A stretch of 64,000 bases of DNA from Candidatus Viadribacter manganicus (GTDB taxonomy: Bacteria > Pseudomonadota > Alphaproteobacteria > Caulobacterales > Aquidulcibacteraceae), in the NCBI RefSeq assembly GCF_001679665.1, contig NZ_CP013244.1, positions 558,001 through 622,000 of the forward strand, written 5' to 3'. Shown piece after piece: positions 45,758 through 54,209 of the stretch (its first letter is position 1; every line of letters starts with the position of its first letter). The notes beneath the pieces are model-generated. The model had not been told where the DNA came from, ran no database searches, and saw only the letters and a program-made list of their open reading frames with translations. A program made the position numbers and the translations under genes.

Positions 45758-46713
45758 TTGGAGTGCACCAGAGAAACAAAGATGTCTTCGAGCGAGGATT
45801 GCTCGGTGTGGAGGTCTTTGAAGTCGATGCCGAGTTCGCCGATGCGCTTCAGGAAATTCGGGATGCCGGTGTCTTCGGCCTGGCCATCGAAGCTGTAGAT
45901 GAGCTGGCGGCCTTCATTGGCGAGTTCGACATTGTAGCCGTTCAATCCCTCGGGCACGCGCTCGATCGGGCCGGCCAAATCCAGCAGCAGCTGCTTCTTA
46001 CCGAGCTTGCGCATCAGCGTCGCCTTCTCCTCCACCAGGATGAGTTCGCCCTTGCTGATGACGCCGACGCGATCGGCCATCTCTTCGGCTTCTTCGATGT
46101 AGTGGGTGGTAAGAATGATGGTGACGCCGCTTTTGCGCAGGCCACGGACCATCTCCCACATGTCGCGGCGCAGCTCGACATCGACACCGGCGCTGGGCTC
46201 ATCGAGGAACAGGATTTTCGGCTCGTGGCTCAGCGCCTTGGCGATCATGACGCGGCGCTTCATACCGCCGGAGAGTTCCATTATCTTTGCGTTGCGCTTT
46301 TCCCAGAGCGAAAGATCGCGCAGCACTTTTTCGATGTAGGTCGGGTTTGGCTCGAAGCCAAAGAGCCCCCGGCTGAACGTCACCGTATCGATGACGCGCT
46401 CGAATGCATCGGTGTGGAGTTCCTGCGGCACGAGGCCGATCTTTCTGCGCGCCTCTTTGTAGTCGCGAATGATGTCGTTGCCGTCGGCGACGATCGTGCC
46501 TGTCGAGAGGTTCACGATCCCGCACGTCATGTTAATGAGCGTGGTCTTGCCGGCGCCGTTCGGACCGAGAAGCGCGAAAATTTCGCCCTTCATGATATCG
46601 AGCGACAATGGCTTCAGCGCCTGGACGCCGGACTTATACGTCTTACTGACGTCTTTGATCGAAATAATCGGCTGCACGGACGACTCGGGGCTCGTTGTCT
46701 CGGAGGCGCCCAC
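45754..46713 (-). CDS. ABC transporter ATP-binding protein
   Basis: 319 residues with Walker [12 protein letters not shown], the signature [11 protein letters not shown], Walker [13 protein letters not shown] and H-loop [16 protein letters not shown]-terminal extension (about 90 residues) is typical of ATPases paired with ABC-2 permeases. The start is unclear: GTG at 46713 is chosen, but the frame stays open to an ATG at 46788 that would overlap the promoter region of the divergent exonuclease gene. Confidence 0.9.
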   Translation of the reverse strand: MGASETTSPESSVQPIISIKDVSKTYKSGVQALKPLSLDIMKGEIFALLGPNGAGKTTLINMTCGIVNLSTGTIVADGNDIIRDYKEARRKIGLVPQELHTDAFERVIDTVTFSRGLFGFEPNPTYIEKVLRDLSLWEKRNAKIMELSGGMKRRVMIAKALSHEPKILFLDEPSAGVDVELRRDMWEMVRGLRKSGVTIILTTHYIEEAEEMADRVGVISKGELILVEEKATLMRKLGKKQLLLDLAGPIERVPEGLNGYNVELANEGRQLIYSFDGQAEDTGIPNFLKRIGELGIDFKDLHTEQSSLEDIFVSLVHSK

Positions 46714-46808
46714 ATAGGCGCGCGAACAAGATTGGGCTAGTGGCGTTTCGATATTCCGCAGAGCGATTGAGGAAATGCGCCGCAACAAGCCCTATGTTTC
46801 GTAAGACG

Positions 46809-47828
46809 ATGCAGCCGGCACAAATCCTACACCCCCGCCCCGAGGGTCTCTATTGCCCGAAGGCGGACCTCTACGTGGACCCGACGCGTCCGGTTGCACG
46901 CGCACTGATTACGCACGGCCACTCCGATCATGCGCGCGCGGGTCATGGCGCGGTGCTCGCAACGGCGGAAACGCTGGCGATCATGGGCGCGCGGATCGGG
47001 CCGGACTTTGCGGGCTCGACGCAGAGCTTGCGGTACGGCGAGCGTGTCGAGATTGGCGGCGTGACGTTTTCGCTGCACCCGGCCGGGCACGTGCTGGGCT
47101 CAGCGCAGGCGTTGGCCGAATGCGGCGGTACGCGCGTCGTGGTGAGCGGCGATTACAAGCGCCAACCTGACCCGACCTGCGCGCCGTTTGAGGTTGTGCC
47201 GTGCGATGTCTTCATCACCGAAGCGACGTTCGCACTGCCGGTGTTCACGCATCCAAGCGCCGAGCATGAAGTGCGCAAGCTGCTGGCGTCAGTGGCGATG
47301 TTTCCAGAGCGCGCGCATGTCGTCGGCGCCTATGCGCTCGGCAAGGCCCAGCGCGTGATGGCCGAACTGGTGCGCTGCGGTTGGGATAAGCCGGTGTACG
47401 CACATGGCGCCCTCCTGGAAGTGACGAAGCTCTATCAGGCGCATGGCGTGGAGCTTGGCGACATCCGGCCGGTTGAGACGGCGCCGAAGAGTTTCTATGC
47501 AGACGCAATCGTGCTGGGAACGCCGAGCGCGCTGCAGACGCCCTGGGTGCGGCGCTTTCCCGATCCGGTGACATGCTTTGCGTCAGGCTGGATGCGGATA
47601 CGCGCGAGAGCGCGCCAACGCGGCGTCGAGCTTCCACTGGTGATCTCCGATCACGCCGATTGGTGCGATCTCCAGCGCACGATTGTGGACACCGGCGCGG
47701 GCGAGATCTGGATCACGCACGGTGAAGCAGACGCATTGGCGCACTGGTGCGAAGGTGAAGGCCTGAAAGCGAAGGCGCTGCATCTGGTCGGCTACGGCGA
47801 TGAGGAAAATGAGGGCGCTGCGGCTTGA
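46809..47828 (+). CDS. ligase-associated DNA exonuclease (metallo-beta-lactamase fold)
   Basis: 339 residues. The beta-lactamase motif THGHSDHARAG binds two metals, and the beta-CASP part has VISDHADWCDLQ. Family members with the downstream ligase are called ligase-associated exonucleases. The stop overlaps the ligase start (TTGA), so both proteins are made together, presumably for a shared DNA repair task. Confidence 0.88.
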   Translation: MQPAQILHPRPEGLYCPKADLYVDPTRPVARALITHGHSDHARAGHGAVLATAETLAIMGARIGPDFAGSTQSLRYGERVEIGGVTFSLHPAGHVLGSAQALAECGGTRVVVSGDYKRQPDPTCAPFEVVPCDVFITEATFALPVFTHPSAEHEVRKLLASVAMFPERAHVVGAYALGKAQRVMAELVRCGWDKPVYAHGALLEVTKLYQAHGVELGDIRPVETAPKSFYADAIVLGTPSALQTPWVRRFPDPVTCFASGWMRIRARARQRGVELPLVISDHADWCDLQRTIVDTGAGEIWITHGEADALAHWCEGEGLKAKALHLVGYGDEENEGAAA

Positions 47829-49465
47829 ACCGTGTCGCAGCCCTCCTCGATCGCTTGGCTTATGAGCCGCGCCGCTTGGGCAAGCTTGCGCTGCTCGAAG
47901 CCTACTTCCGCGACACACCCGATCCGGATCGCGGCTGGGCGCTCGCGGCAATGACCGGCGCGCTGACGTTCAAGAACGCGAAGGCAGGTCTCATTCGCAA
48001 TCTGGCTGCGGAGAAAACCGATCCTTTCCTGTTTGGTCTTTCGTACGATTTCGTCGGCGACCTGGCAGAGACGGTCGCGCTGATGTGGCCGGCGGATGCG
48101 GCGCGCGCCAACGCGCAGCTGACAATCACGGACGTGGTCGAAGGCCTGAAGACGACGGCAAAGGAAAAGCTGCCCGAAATAGTCGCCAATTGGCTGGATC
48201 GCCTGGACGAGAACGGACGCTGGGCGCTTCTAAAGCTGATCACCGGCGCATTGCGGATTGGTGTTTCGGCGCGGCTGGCGCGCACAGCTTTGGCGAGGCT
48301 CGGCGGCAAGGCGCCGGACGAGATCGAGGATGCCTGGCACGCGGACGCGCCGCCCTATCTCCACCTCTTCGCATGGCTTGAAGGCCGCGCTGAGGCGCCG
48401 AGCGTGGCGACGACGGTGCGCTTTTATTCGCCCATGCTCTCGCATCCGATCGAGGCGGATGAGTTTGCATCGCTCGACGCAGCGGCGTTCGTGGCCGAAT
48501 GGAAGTGGGACGGCATCCGTGTCCAAGCCGCGGCCGGCAAGGATGCAAACGGCGCGCGGGTGGCGCGGCTCTACTCGCGCACCGGCGAAGATATCTCAGG
48601 CGCGTTTCCCGATCTGGTGGCGGGCTTCGATTTCGATGCGGTGCTTGACGGCGAATTGCTGATCCGGCGCGGCGGCGCCGTGCAGGACTTCAACACGCTC
48701 CAGCAGCGGCTCAACCGCAAAAGCGTCAATGCCAAGCTCATGGCCGAGTTTCCGGCCTTCATCCGTGTCTATGATCTGTTAGCGCTAGGCGAAGAAGATT
48801 TGCGCACGCTGACGTTCGACGAACGACGCGCCGCGCTCGTAGCCTTCGTGCGCGCGCATCCTTTGGCGCCGATCGATCTGTCCGAGATGATCGCCTTCGA
48901 CACCTGGGTAGACCTCAGCGCCGCGCGCGCCGATCCCAAACATGGCGGCGCTGGCGTCGATGCCGAGGCGGTCGAAGGCGTGATGATCAAAAGGCGCGAT
49001 GCGCCTTACCTCGCAGGTCGGCCGAAGGGCTATTGGTTCAAATGGAAGCGCGATCCGATGGTGATCGACGCGGTGCTGATGTACGCGCAGCGCGGCGCGG
49101 GCAAACGCAGCTCGTTCTACTCCGATTACACGTTCGGCGTCTGGACCGAGGCGGGAGAACTAACGCCGGTGGGCAAAGCCTATTTCGGCTTCACCGACGA
49201 AGAGCTGATCGAACTCGATAAGTTCGTGCGCGGCCATACCGAAAACCGCTTCGGGCCGGTGCGCGAGGTTACGCACACGAAAGCCAAAGGGCTGGTGCTG
49301 GAGGTTGCCTTCGAAGGATTGCAGCGTTCGACCCGCCATAAGAGCGGCGTCGCCATGCGGTTCCCCCGGATTTCACGGATCAGGTGGGACAAGCGCCCCA
49401 GCGATGCCGACACCTTGGAGGCGCTGGAGAAGCTCTTGGCCGAGGCGCCGGCGCAGGTGAGCTAG
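47825..49465 (+). CDS. ATP-dependent DNA ligase (cisplatin-damage-response type)
   Basis: 546 residues. An N-terminal helical DNA-binding domain (about 1-200) is followed by the adenylation domain with EWKWDGIR (Lys227 as AMP acceptor), LDGELLI, GVMIKRRDAPYL and KWKRDP, and an OB fold at the C-terminus. It is the ligase that travels with the MBL exonuclease and usually with a DEXH helicase and a phosphoesterase, which are not in the window. The start is TTG, coupled to the exonuclease stop. Confidence 0.92.
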   Translation: MNRVAALLDRLAYEPRRLGKLALLEAYFRDTPDPDRGWALAAMTGALTFKNAKAGLIRNLAAEKTDPFLFGLSYDFVGDLAETVALMWPADAARANAQLTITDVVEGLKTTAKEKLPEIVANWLDRLDENGRWALLKLITGALRIGVSARLARTALARLGGKAPDEIEDAWHADAPPYLHLFAWLEGRAEAPSVATTVRFYSPMLSHPIEADEFASLDAAAFVAEWKWDGIRVQAAAGKDANGARVARLYSRTGEDISGAFPDLVAGFDFDAVLDGELLIRRGGAVQDFNTLQQRLNRKSVNAKLMAEFPAFIRVYDLLALGEEDLRTLTFDERRAALVAFVRAHPLAPIDLSEMIAFDTWVDLSAARADPKHGGAGVDAEAVEGVMIKRRDAPYLAGRPKGYWFKWKRDPMVIDAVLMYAQRGAGKRSSFYSDYTFGVWTEAGELTPVGKAYFGFTDEELIELDKFVRGHTENRFGPVREVTHTKAKGLVLEVAFEGLQRSTRHKSGVAMRFPRISRIRWDKRPSDADTLEALEKLLAEAPAQVS

Positions 49466-49537
49466 GGTTCATCGCTTTTCGACCAATCCGATGGCGCCTT
49501 TCGCGCGTAAAGAGCGTTCAGGTGTCAGGAGACCTTC

Positions 49538-50059
49538 ATGCGACGGATGATTGCGGCCCTCGCTGCCTTCGCGCTGCTTGGCGTGTCCACCGCCTCGGCG
49601 AGCCCGGAGGTGAACCGCGCGCTACCCAATGCCGAGCGCGTCGGCCAAGCGAGCTACAGCATGCTCTCAGTGCGGCTCTTTAATGCCGAATTGTTCGCGG
49701 ATGGTGGTTCGTTCTCGTGGGAACGCCCGTTCGCGCTCTCGATCACCTATGACCGCTCAGCCCAAGCGAACATGCTGATCAATCGCTCAATCAATGAGAT
49801 GAGTTCGCGCGGCGCGGGCAATGCGCGTGCGCTGGCGCCGCTGCGCACGCAATTGGAACGTTGCTTCACCACCGTCTCGCGCGGCGATCGCTTTACCGGC
49901 GTCAGCACATCTTCGGACACGGCGGTATTCTATCTCAACGGCGCTCAACGTTGCGAAGTGCGTTGGCCGAACTTCCGCCGCCACTTCTTTGGGATATGGC
50001 TTGCAGGCCGCGATGGCGCCGCAGCGCGGCTCAGCGCGCAATTGCGCGGCGAGGCCTAG
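49538..50059 (+). CDS. exported chalcone-isomerase-like protein
   Basis: 173 residues with a signal peptide (STASA). The mature part has YSMLSVRLFNAELFADGG and LSITYDRSAQANMLINRS, a pattern found in chalcone isomerase-like lipoproteins of proteobacteria, which are not true isomerases. Its role is unknown. The stop overlaps the end of the convergent oxygenase gene. Confidence 0.75.
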   Translation: MRRMIAALAAFALLGVSTASASPEVNRALPNAERVGQASYSMLSVRLFNAELFADGGSFSWERPFALSITYDRSAQANMLINRSINEMSSRGAGNARALAPLRTQLERCFTTVSRGDRFTGVSTSSDTAVFYLNGAQRCEVRWPNFRRHFFGIWLAGRDGAAARLSAQLRGEA

Positions 50060-50943
50060 CCCGGCAGTTGCGCCTTATCGCGGATGAATTGTGACAAGAG
50101 CCACTTCTCACCGCGCGTCGGCGGATCGCCCGCGTGCAAAGTGACTTCATCAGGCGCGCCATCGTCACCGACATTGCGCCAAAAGATGGCGTCGCCGGCT
50201 TTGCCGCGAAGCTTCTTGCCAAGCGTCAGGAAGTGGGTTTCGCCGCCTTCGTAGTCGTCGTTCAAATAAATGAGGAACGTATACGGGCGCTGGCCGCGCT
50301 GGCGGATCTCGGCGCTGAAATCGAGGCTGATGTAATCGGCGTGCTCACCGAAGGTTTGACCGGCCTCGTAGCGAAATACCGAAGTGCGCTCGAAATTGCG
50401 GACATCAACGCCGATCGTGTTGGCGATGCGCTGGCGTAGCAGGATCGTCGGCATGTCGAGATCGGAGAGCTTGAACGAGCCTGCGCTATTGGTGCGGCTC
50501 GCATCCTGGATCGGCTGGCCGGTGCTTGGATCATAGACCAGCGATTGCTCCTGCAGCGGGCGGCCACGTTCGATCAGCCAGTTGCAAAGCGCCTCATCGA
50601 TGAAGGCATCCGACATGGTGATCCGCGGGCGCGTGTGCACGTCTCGTATGGGGCGTGACGCGATCCAGGCGTCGACATCCTTATAGGTCCCGATCAAGTC
50701 GACTTGCGGCGTGGCTTGCGGCGCGCCGGCTTCGTCAGCAATCGAGAGCAACTCGAACGCCTGCGGGATGTCGATGTCGCAGCCATAGCCGATGCCGGTC
50801 GCATAGGCCTCGAACAGGCGCGCTTGCGGATCGCCCGCATCGGCGGCGGCGACGATCGCCGCATAGGCTTGCGCAATATCAATGGCGCGATCCGCCTCGA
50901 TGGCGGCGCGCACCTGTTGAAATCGCGCGATCGCCTCGCTCAA
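50056..50943 (-). CDS. 2OG-Fe(II) oxygenase (prolyl 4-hydroxylase-like)
   Basis: 295 residues. The C-terminal double-stranded beta-helix has the metal pair in GEHADYISLDF (His-x-Asp) and the third His in VTLHAGDPPTRGEKWLLSQF, with an Arg that would bind 2-oxoglutarate. The N-terminal 100 residues are Sel1-like helical (AIVAAADAGDPQARLFEAYA). Probably hydroxylates a protein. Overlaps the SDR gene by four bases. Confidence 0.88.
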   Translation of the reverse strand: MSEAIARFQQVRAAIEADRAIDIAQAYAAIVAAADAGDPQARLFEAYATGIGYGCDIDIPQAFELLSIADEAGAPQATPQVDLIGTYKDVDAWIASRPIRDVHTRPRITMSDAFIDEALCNWLIERGRPLQEQSLVYDPSTGQPIQDASRTNSAGSFKLSDLDMPTILLRQRIANTIGVDVRNFERTSVFRYEAGQTFGEHADYISLDFSAEIRQRGQRPYTFLIYLNDDYEGGETHFLTLGKKLRGKAGDAIFWRNVGDDGAPDEVTLHAGDPPTRGEKWLLSQFIRDKAQLPG

Positions 50944-51806
50944 GCCTTCGGGCCCATGGTGACACCCGGCGGCAGCGGCGTGTTTTCCGGCACGAAGAAG
51001 TCCGGCATCAGCGGCTTCGTCGGATCGATGCGATACTTATCGAAATCGCGCTCGCCTTCGGCATAGAGCAGCACATCATCGATGAAGAAGTTGCCGGTGC
51101 ATTCCCGCGACGGCTTGTTGAAGATCGCATAGGCGGCGTCAGCCATAATGTCGACGGTGCGGCAGTGGCGCATGCCCTCTTCGCCCGCCAGCGCAAATTC
51201 GATGGCGGCGGTGGCGATGCCGGTGCGCGGCCAAAGCGCATTGAAGGCGATGCCGTCGTCCTTGAACTCTTCGGCCATGCCGAGCACGCACATGCTCATG
51301 CCGTACTTCGCCATCGTGTAAGCGACGTGATTGCCGAACCAGCGCGGGCTCATATCGAGCGGCGGCGACAGCATCAGCACGTGCGGGTTCGAGGCTTGCT
51401 TCAAATACGGCAAGCACGTGCGCGAGGTGATGAAGGTGCCGCGCGCGTTGACCTGGTTCATCAGATCGAAGCGGCGGATGTCGGTTTGCAGCGTGCCGGT
51501 GAGTTGGATGGCGCTCGCATTGTTGACACAGATATCGATGCCGCCGAAGCGCTCGACCGCGGCCTCCACCGCAGATTTGACGCTATCAGGCTCGCGCACA
51601 TCGACGACGACGGGCAACGCCTTGCCGCCCGCCTTCTCAACTTCTTCCGCAGCCGAATAGATCGTGCCTGGAAGCTTCTTGTGCGGCTCGGCGGTCTTGG
51701 CTGCGATCACAATGTTCGCGCCGTCGCGCGCTGCCCGAAGACCGATCGCCAAACCGATGCCGCGGCTGGCGCCGGTAATGAAGAGAGTTTTGCCACGCAA
51801 GCTCAT
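50940..51806 (-). CDS. short-chain dehydrogenase/reductase
   Basis: 288 residues. Rossmann motif LFITGASRGIGLAIG, NNAS (VNNASAIQLTG) and the catalytic YTMAKYGMSM (Tyr and Lys). The layout is similar to the HSDL2-like SDRs, which usually act on long-chain or sterol-like substrates. The ATG at 51806 begins with MSLRGK; an earlier frame start is unlikely. Coupled to the downstream oxygenase. Confidence 0.9.
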   Translation of the reverse strand: MSLRGKTLFITGASRGIGLAIGLRAARDGANIVIAAKTAEPHKKLPGTIYSAAEEVEKAGGKALPVVVDVREPDSVKSAVEAAVERFGGIDICVNNASAIQLTGTLQTDIRRFDLMNQVNARGTFITSRTCLPYLKQASNPHVLMLSPPLDMSPRWFGNHVAYTMAKYGMSMCVLGMAEEFKDDGIAFNALWPRTGIATAAIEFALAGEEGMRHCRTVDIMADAAYAIFNKPSRECTGNFFIDDVLLYAEGERDFDKYRIDPTKPLMPDFFVPENTPLPPGVTMGPKA

Positions 51807-51939
51807 GAAAATTACCTCGTTTCCGCCACAATAGGCGGTTCCGCCGCGCAATCAAACGTGAGCGCCTATCTGCACTCTTGACTGTAACCCGGAGAAGGAG
51901 AAATTCCGGACCTGAGGGCAAGGTTTGGAGGACTACCGG

Positions 51940-52614
51940 ATGCGCACGATCGCGCTTGCCGCCATTTTTGGCGTCGGACTTCTGGCGGGCGGCGTCGCCG
52001 CAGCGGACCCATATAACGACCCAGCTGGACGGTTCACCGTCAACACGCCGGCTGGCTGGCGCATTCAACCGCGCAACGCCACTGGCCAATCCGTCGTGCT
52101 CGCGTTCAACGCGACCAACGACTGCTATTTCTTTGGCGTTCCAAACCCGGCCACCGCCAACTCTTCACCGGAGGCTGTGCACAACACGCAGACGCCGTTG
52201 ACGCCGGAAGCGTGGGCGACGGCCGGCACGCCGGTGCGCGACTTCTTCGACGGCGCAGCGCCGACGGTCGTTTCGCAAAGCGTCGACACGAGCGGCTTCT
52301 GGCCGGTGCAGCGCGCTGAACTGCGCGGCCCGAGCAAGACCGCATATGCAGCGATCCTGACCCGTCCGGGCCTGGAAATTCGAGCGTTCTGCTCAGGCGC
52401 GAGTTCGGCTTCCGCTTATGACTCGATCTTCGCGAGCCTCGGCCACCCGAACGATGCGGCTTGGCAACAAGCGGCTCAAGAGGCTGGCGCGGCTCGCGCG
52501 GCGCGTGAAGCGGCTGCCCCGCCGGCAGCGGCTCAAGGTCAAGCGACGACCGAAGAAGCTCAGCCCGAGGAACGCCGTCAGCGCCGGAACCGCGATCCGT
52601 CGCGCCGCGATTAA
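51940..52614 (+). CDS. exported protein of unknown function, 224 aa
   Basis: Signal peptide MRTIALAAIFGVGLLAG with cleavage near VAAADP. The mature part begins YNDPAGRFTVNTPAGWRIQ, a strand-rich start common in exported PsbP-like or DUF proteins. The C-terminus has an Ala-rich coil, then Glu/Arg-rich tail (ERRQRRNRDPSRRD). Not recognised. An inverted repeat follows. Confidence 0.72.
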   Translation: MRTIALAAIFGVGLLAGGVAAADPYNDPAGRFTVNTPAGWRIQPRNATGQSVVLAFNATNDCYFFGVPNPATANSSPEAVHNTQTPLTPEAWATAGTPVRDFFDGAAPTVVSQSVDTSGFWPVQRAELRGPSKTAYAAILTRPGLEIRAFCSGASSASAYDSIFASLGHPNDAAWQQAAQEAGAARAAREAAAPPAAAQGQATTEEAQPEERRQRRNRDPSRRD

Positions 52615-52628
52615 CGCCCCGGCTACTT

Positions 52629-52660
52629 GCGTAAACGCTTGGTTATCCTCGCGTTTACGC
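52629..52660. terminator. perfect 10-bp inverted repeat GCGTAAACGC / GCGTTTACGC
   Basis: Arms separated by a 12-base loop, right after the exported-protein gene. Without T-run, so a hairpin terminator or an operator for the next gene are both possible. Confidence 0.55.
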
Positions 52661-52693
52661 GCAATTCACGACGATGGCTCAAACCATTGAGTC

Positions 52694-53425
52694 ATGAACG
52701 GACAAATCCACCGAACCCTTGCAGCGCCCTCATCAGGCGCTGCAAGCCGTTTCAGCGCTGATCGCGGCCTCGTCGCCGCGCTGGCCGCTGGCGTGATCGG
52801 CGCCGTTTCTCTTCTTTCTCCGCCACTCGCGATTTTGGGCCTCGCGCTGCTTGCCGCGCGCGTGCTGCTGAGCGGCGAAGCTGTTCGCATCGATTGGTTC
52901 GCATTGCTCGGCCCGGCGTTCGCGGCGTTCGTCGTTGGCGTGTTTGTCGGACTACCGGGTGCGATCGGCACCTTGTTCGTCTGGCGCCTGTTTGCCGACA
53001 CCCGCTGGAGCGTTGGCGAAGCAACGCGTCTCGCGGCAGCCGCGGGCCGTCCCGCCGAAACCAATTTCAAGGCGCTCGCACACGCATGGATGACGCCGCT
53101 CTACGGCTTGATGCTGGTTGCCTACACCGCGCCGCACATGATTGCGGGCCTGCCGCTCGATCTGCCGCACGTGCCGATTTGGCTGGTGATCGGCATGGGC
53201 GTGCTCGCTGCCGGCGCCGTGTTCGACTGGGGCCTGCAACGCGCAGCCGATTGGCGCTTGGGTGAACTCGCCGCCGCGCCCGCCACGCATCTGCTCACGC
53301 ACCACATTCTGTTTGTGGCCGCGTTTGGCTTGATGATCGATGTGACGGCGGGCGTTGTTATGCTGATGGCGTGGCGCTTGGCGCACGCCGCCCCGCTGCG
53401 TCAGAGCTTCACGGCGGTTCCGTAA
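52694..53425 (+). CDS. membrane protein of unknown function, 243 aa
   Basis: About six hydrophobic helices (for example LVAALAAGVIGAVSLLSPP, FAAFVVGVFVGLPGAIGTLF, PIWLVIGMGVLAAGAVF). Several loops contain paired His (LLTHHILFV). The first 25 residues are polar and codons 9-18 form a perfect hairpin, so the true start may be later. The 3' end overlaps the convergent ybjQ gene by 25 bases. Confidence 0.7.
   Translation: MNGQIHRTLAAPSSGAASRFSADRGLVAALAAGVIGAVSLLSPPLAILGLALLAARVLLSGEAVRIDWFALLGPAFAAFVVGVFVGLPGAIGTLFVWRLFADTRWSVGEATRLAAAAGRPAETNFKALAHAWMTPLYGLMLVAYTAPHMIAGLPLDLPHVPIWLVIGMGVLAAGAVFDWGLQRAADWRLGELAAAPATHLLTHHILFVAAFGLMIDVTAGVVMLMAWRLAHAAPLRQSFTAVP
52719..52745 (+). repeat. perfect 10-bp hairpin in the start of the membrane protein gene
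   Basis: TTGCAGCGCC and GGCGCTGCAA with a seven-base loop. It lies in codons 9-18 of the frame as annotated and could reflect a later start or a translation-control hairpin. Confidence 0.6.
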
Positions 53426-53715
53426 GCCAGCACTTCCGTAGCCTGGCCCTGTCCGGCGTCCGTCGTTTCAAAGCGCACACCAATCACAGCGTCAGCACCA
53501 AGCGATTGCGCATGCTGAACCATGCGATCCAGCGCTTGCTCGCGGCTCTCGGCCAGCAGCTTGGTGTATTCGTGGATCTCGCCACCGACGATCATGCGAA
53601 GACCCGCGACGATGTCGCGACCGATAAAGCGCGAACGCACAACGTTGCCACGCACCAGACCAAGGTGCTGCGTGATGTTGCGGCCGGTGACGTCGAAAGT
53701 GGTTGAGATGATCAT
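53401..53715 (-). CDS. YbjQ family (DUF74) protein
   Basis: 104 residues, with IISTTFDVTGRNITQHLGLV and GADAVIGVRFETTD, the typical YbjQ pattern. Such proteins form pentamers; some are called heavy-metal-binding, without firm function. ATG at 53715 is the correct start. Confidence 0.9.
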   Translation of the reverse strand: MIISTTFDVTGRNITQHLGLVRGNVVRSRFIGRDIVAGLRMIVGGEIHEYTKLLAESREQALDRMVQHAQSLGADAVIGVRFETTDAGQGQATEVLAYGTAVKL

Positions 53716-53766
53716 GTGCGTGCGCCTCCTCCACTCGACATAGCGATATCCTTGCGCTCGCAAAAG

Positions 53767-53842
53767 TGGTGCGCCGGCCGAGATTCGAACTCGCGCTGAA
53801 CGGATTTTAAGTCCGCTGCCCCTTCCTCTGGGCTACCGGCGC
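53767..53842 (-). tRNA. tRNA-Leu-like, anticodon UAA, class I form
   Basis: A 76-base cloverleaf with a 7-bp acceptor (GCGCCGG/CCGGCGC), encoded CCA, discriminator A73, anticodon stem GCGGA/TCCGT with loop CTTAAAA. Anticodon is UAA (codon UUA). The variable loop has only five bases, although bacterial leucine tRNAs have a long arm. The T stem has one mismatch (G49-G65). Fits the array by orientation and D-arm sequence, but the isotype needs care. Confidence 0.72.
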
Positions 53843-53851
53843 GCGAAGAAA

Positions 53852-53927
53852 TGGTGCTCTGAGCTGGACTTGAACCAGCACTGGACGGTTTCTGAGACCG
53901 CTGCCTCTGCCATTGGGCTACCAGAGC
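53852..53927 (-). tRNA. tRNA-Leu-like, anticodon CAG, class I form
   Basis: 76 bases, acceptor GCTCTGG/TCAGAGC with a wobble pair at position 7-66, CCA encoded, A73. Anticodon loop CTCAGAA (normal U33) gives CAG, codon CUG. Variable loop of five bases. D arm TAGCCCAATGGCAGAGGCA is nearly identical to that of the GAG neighbour, so the two are probably duplicates. Confidence 0.72.
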
Positions 53928-53929
53928 AA

Positions 53930-54005
53930 TGGTGCGGAAGGCGGGACTCGAACCCGCAACACACGGCCTCTCGAACCGCTGCCTCTACCGTTGGGCTACT
54001 TCCAC
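53930..54005 (-). tRNA. tRNA-Leu-like, anticodon GAG, class I form
   Basis: 76 bases, perfect acceptor GTGGAAG/CTTCCGC except for one T-G pair, CCA encoded, A73. The anticodon loop is TCGAGAG: the anticodon reads GAG, but position 33 is C instead of the nearly universal U, and 31-39 is a T-G pair. It may be a degenerate or non-functional member of the array. Confidence 0.55.
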
Positions 54006-54010
54006 GAGAT

Positions 54011-54099
54011 TGGCGGAGCCGGCAGGATTCGAACCTGACGACACCCGTTCGAGTGCTACGGATTAGCAATCCGCTGCCTTACCGCTCGGCCACGGCTCC
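54011..54099 (-). tRNA. tRNA-Ser, anticodon GCU
   Basis: 89 bases with the long variable arm of class II. Acceptor GGAGCCG/CGGCTCC, G73, CCA encoded; anticodon loop TTGCTAA gives GCU (codons AGC, AGU). A standard serine tRNA. Confidence 0.92.
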
Positions 54100-54121
54100 A
54101 CGATCTCGCGCGCAAGAAAAT

Positions 54122-54209
54122 TGGCGGAGGGTGATGGAGTCGAACCATCGACACCAAAGCGTCGGCCCGGTTTTCGAGACCGGTTGCACTCCACAGCGCG
54201 CCCCCCTCC
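54122..54209 (-). tRNA. tRNA-Ser, anticodon CGA, divergent
   Basis: 88 bases with a class II variable arm (GACGC-TTTG-GTGTC). Anticodon loop CTCGAAA gives CGA (codon UCG); discriminator G73 and CCA encoded. The D arm is unusual: one base instead of two after the acceptor, a 4-bp GCGC/GTGC stem, and two bases before the anticodon stem. G7 faces A66. The T arm reads GATGGTTCGACTCCATC. Confidence 0.78.

Noticed and set aside
54122..54209. Selenocysteine tRNA
   Set aside because: The anticodon is CGA, not UCA, and no selA, selB or selD gene is in the window; only the T-arm and 3' end look similar.
53767..54209. Attachment site or integrative element at the tRNA array
   Set aside because: No integrase, no duplicated tRNA 3' end and no phage-like gene nearby.
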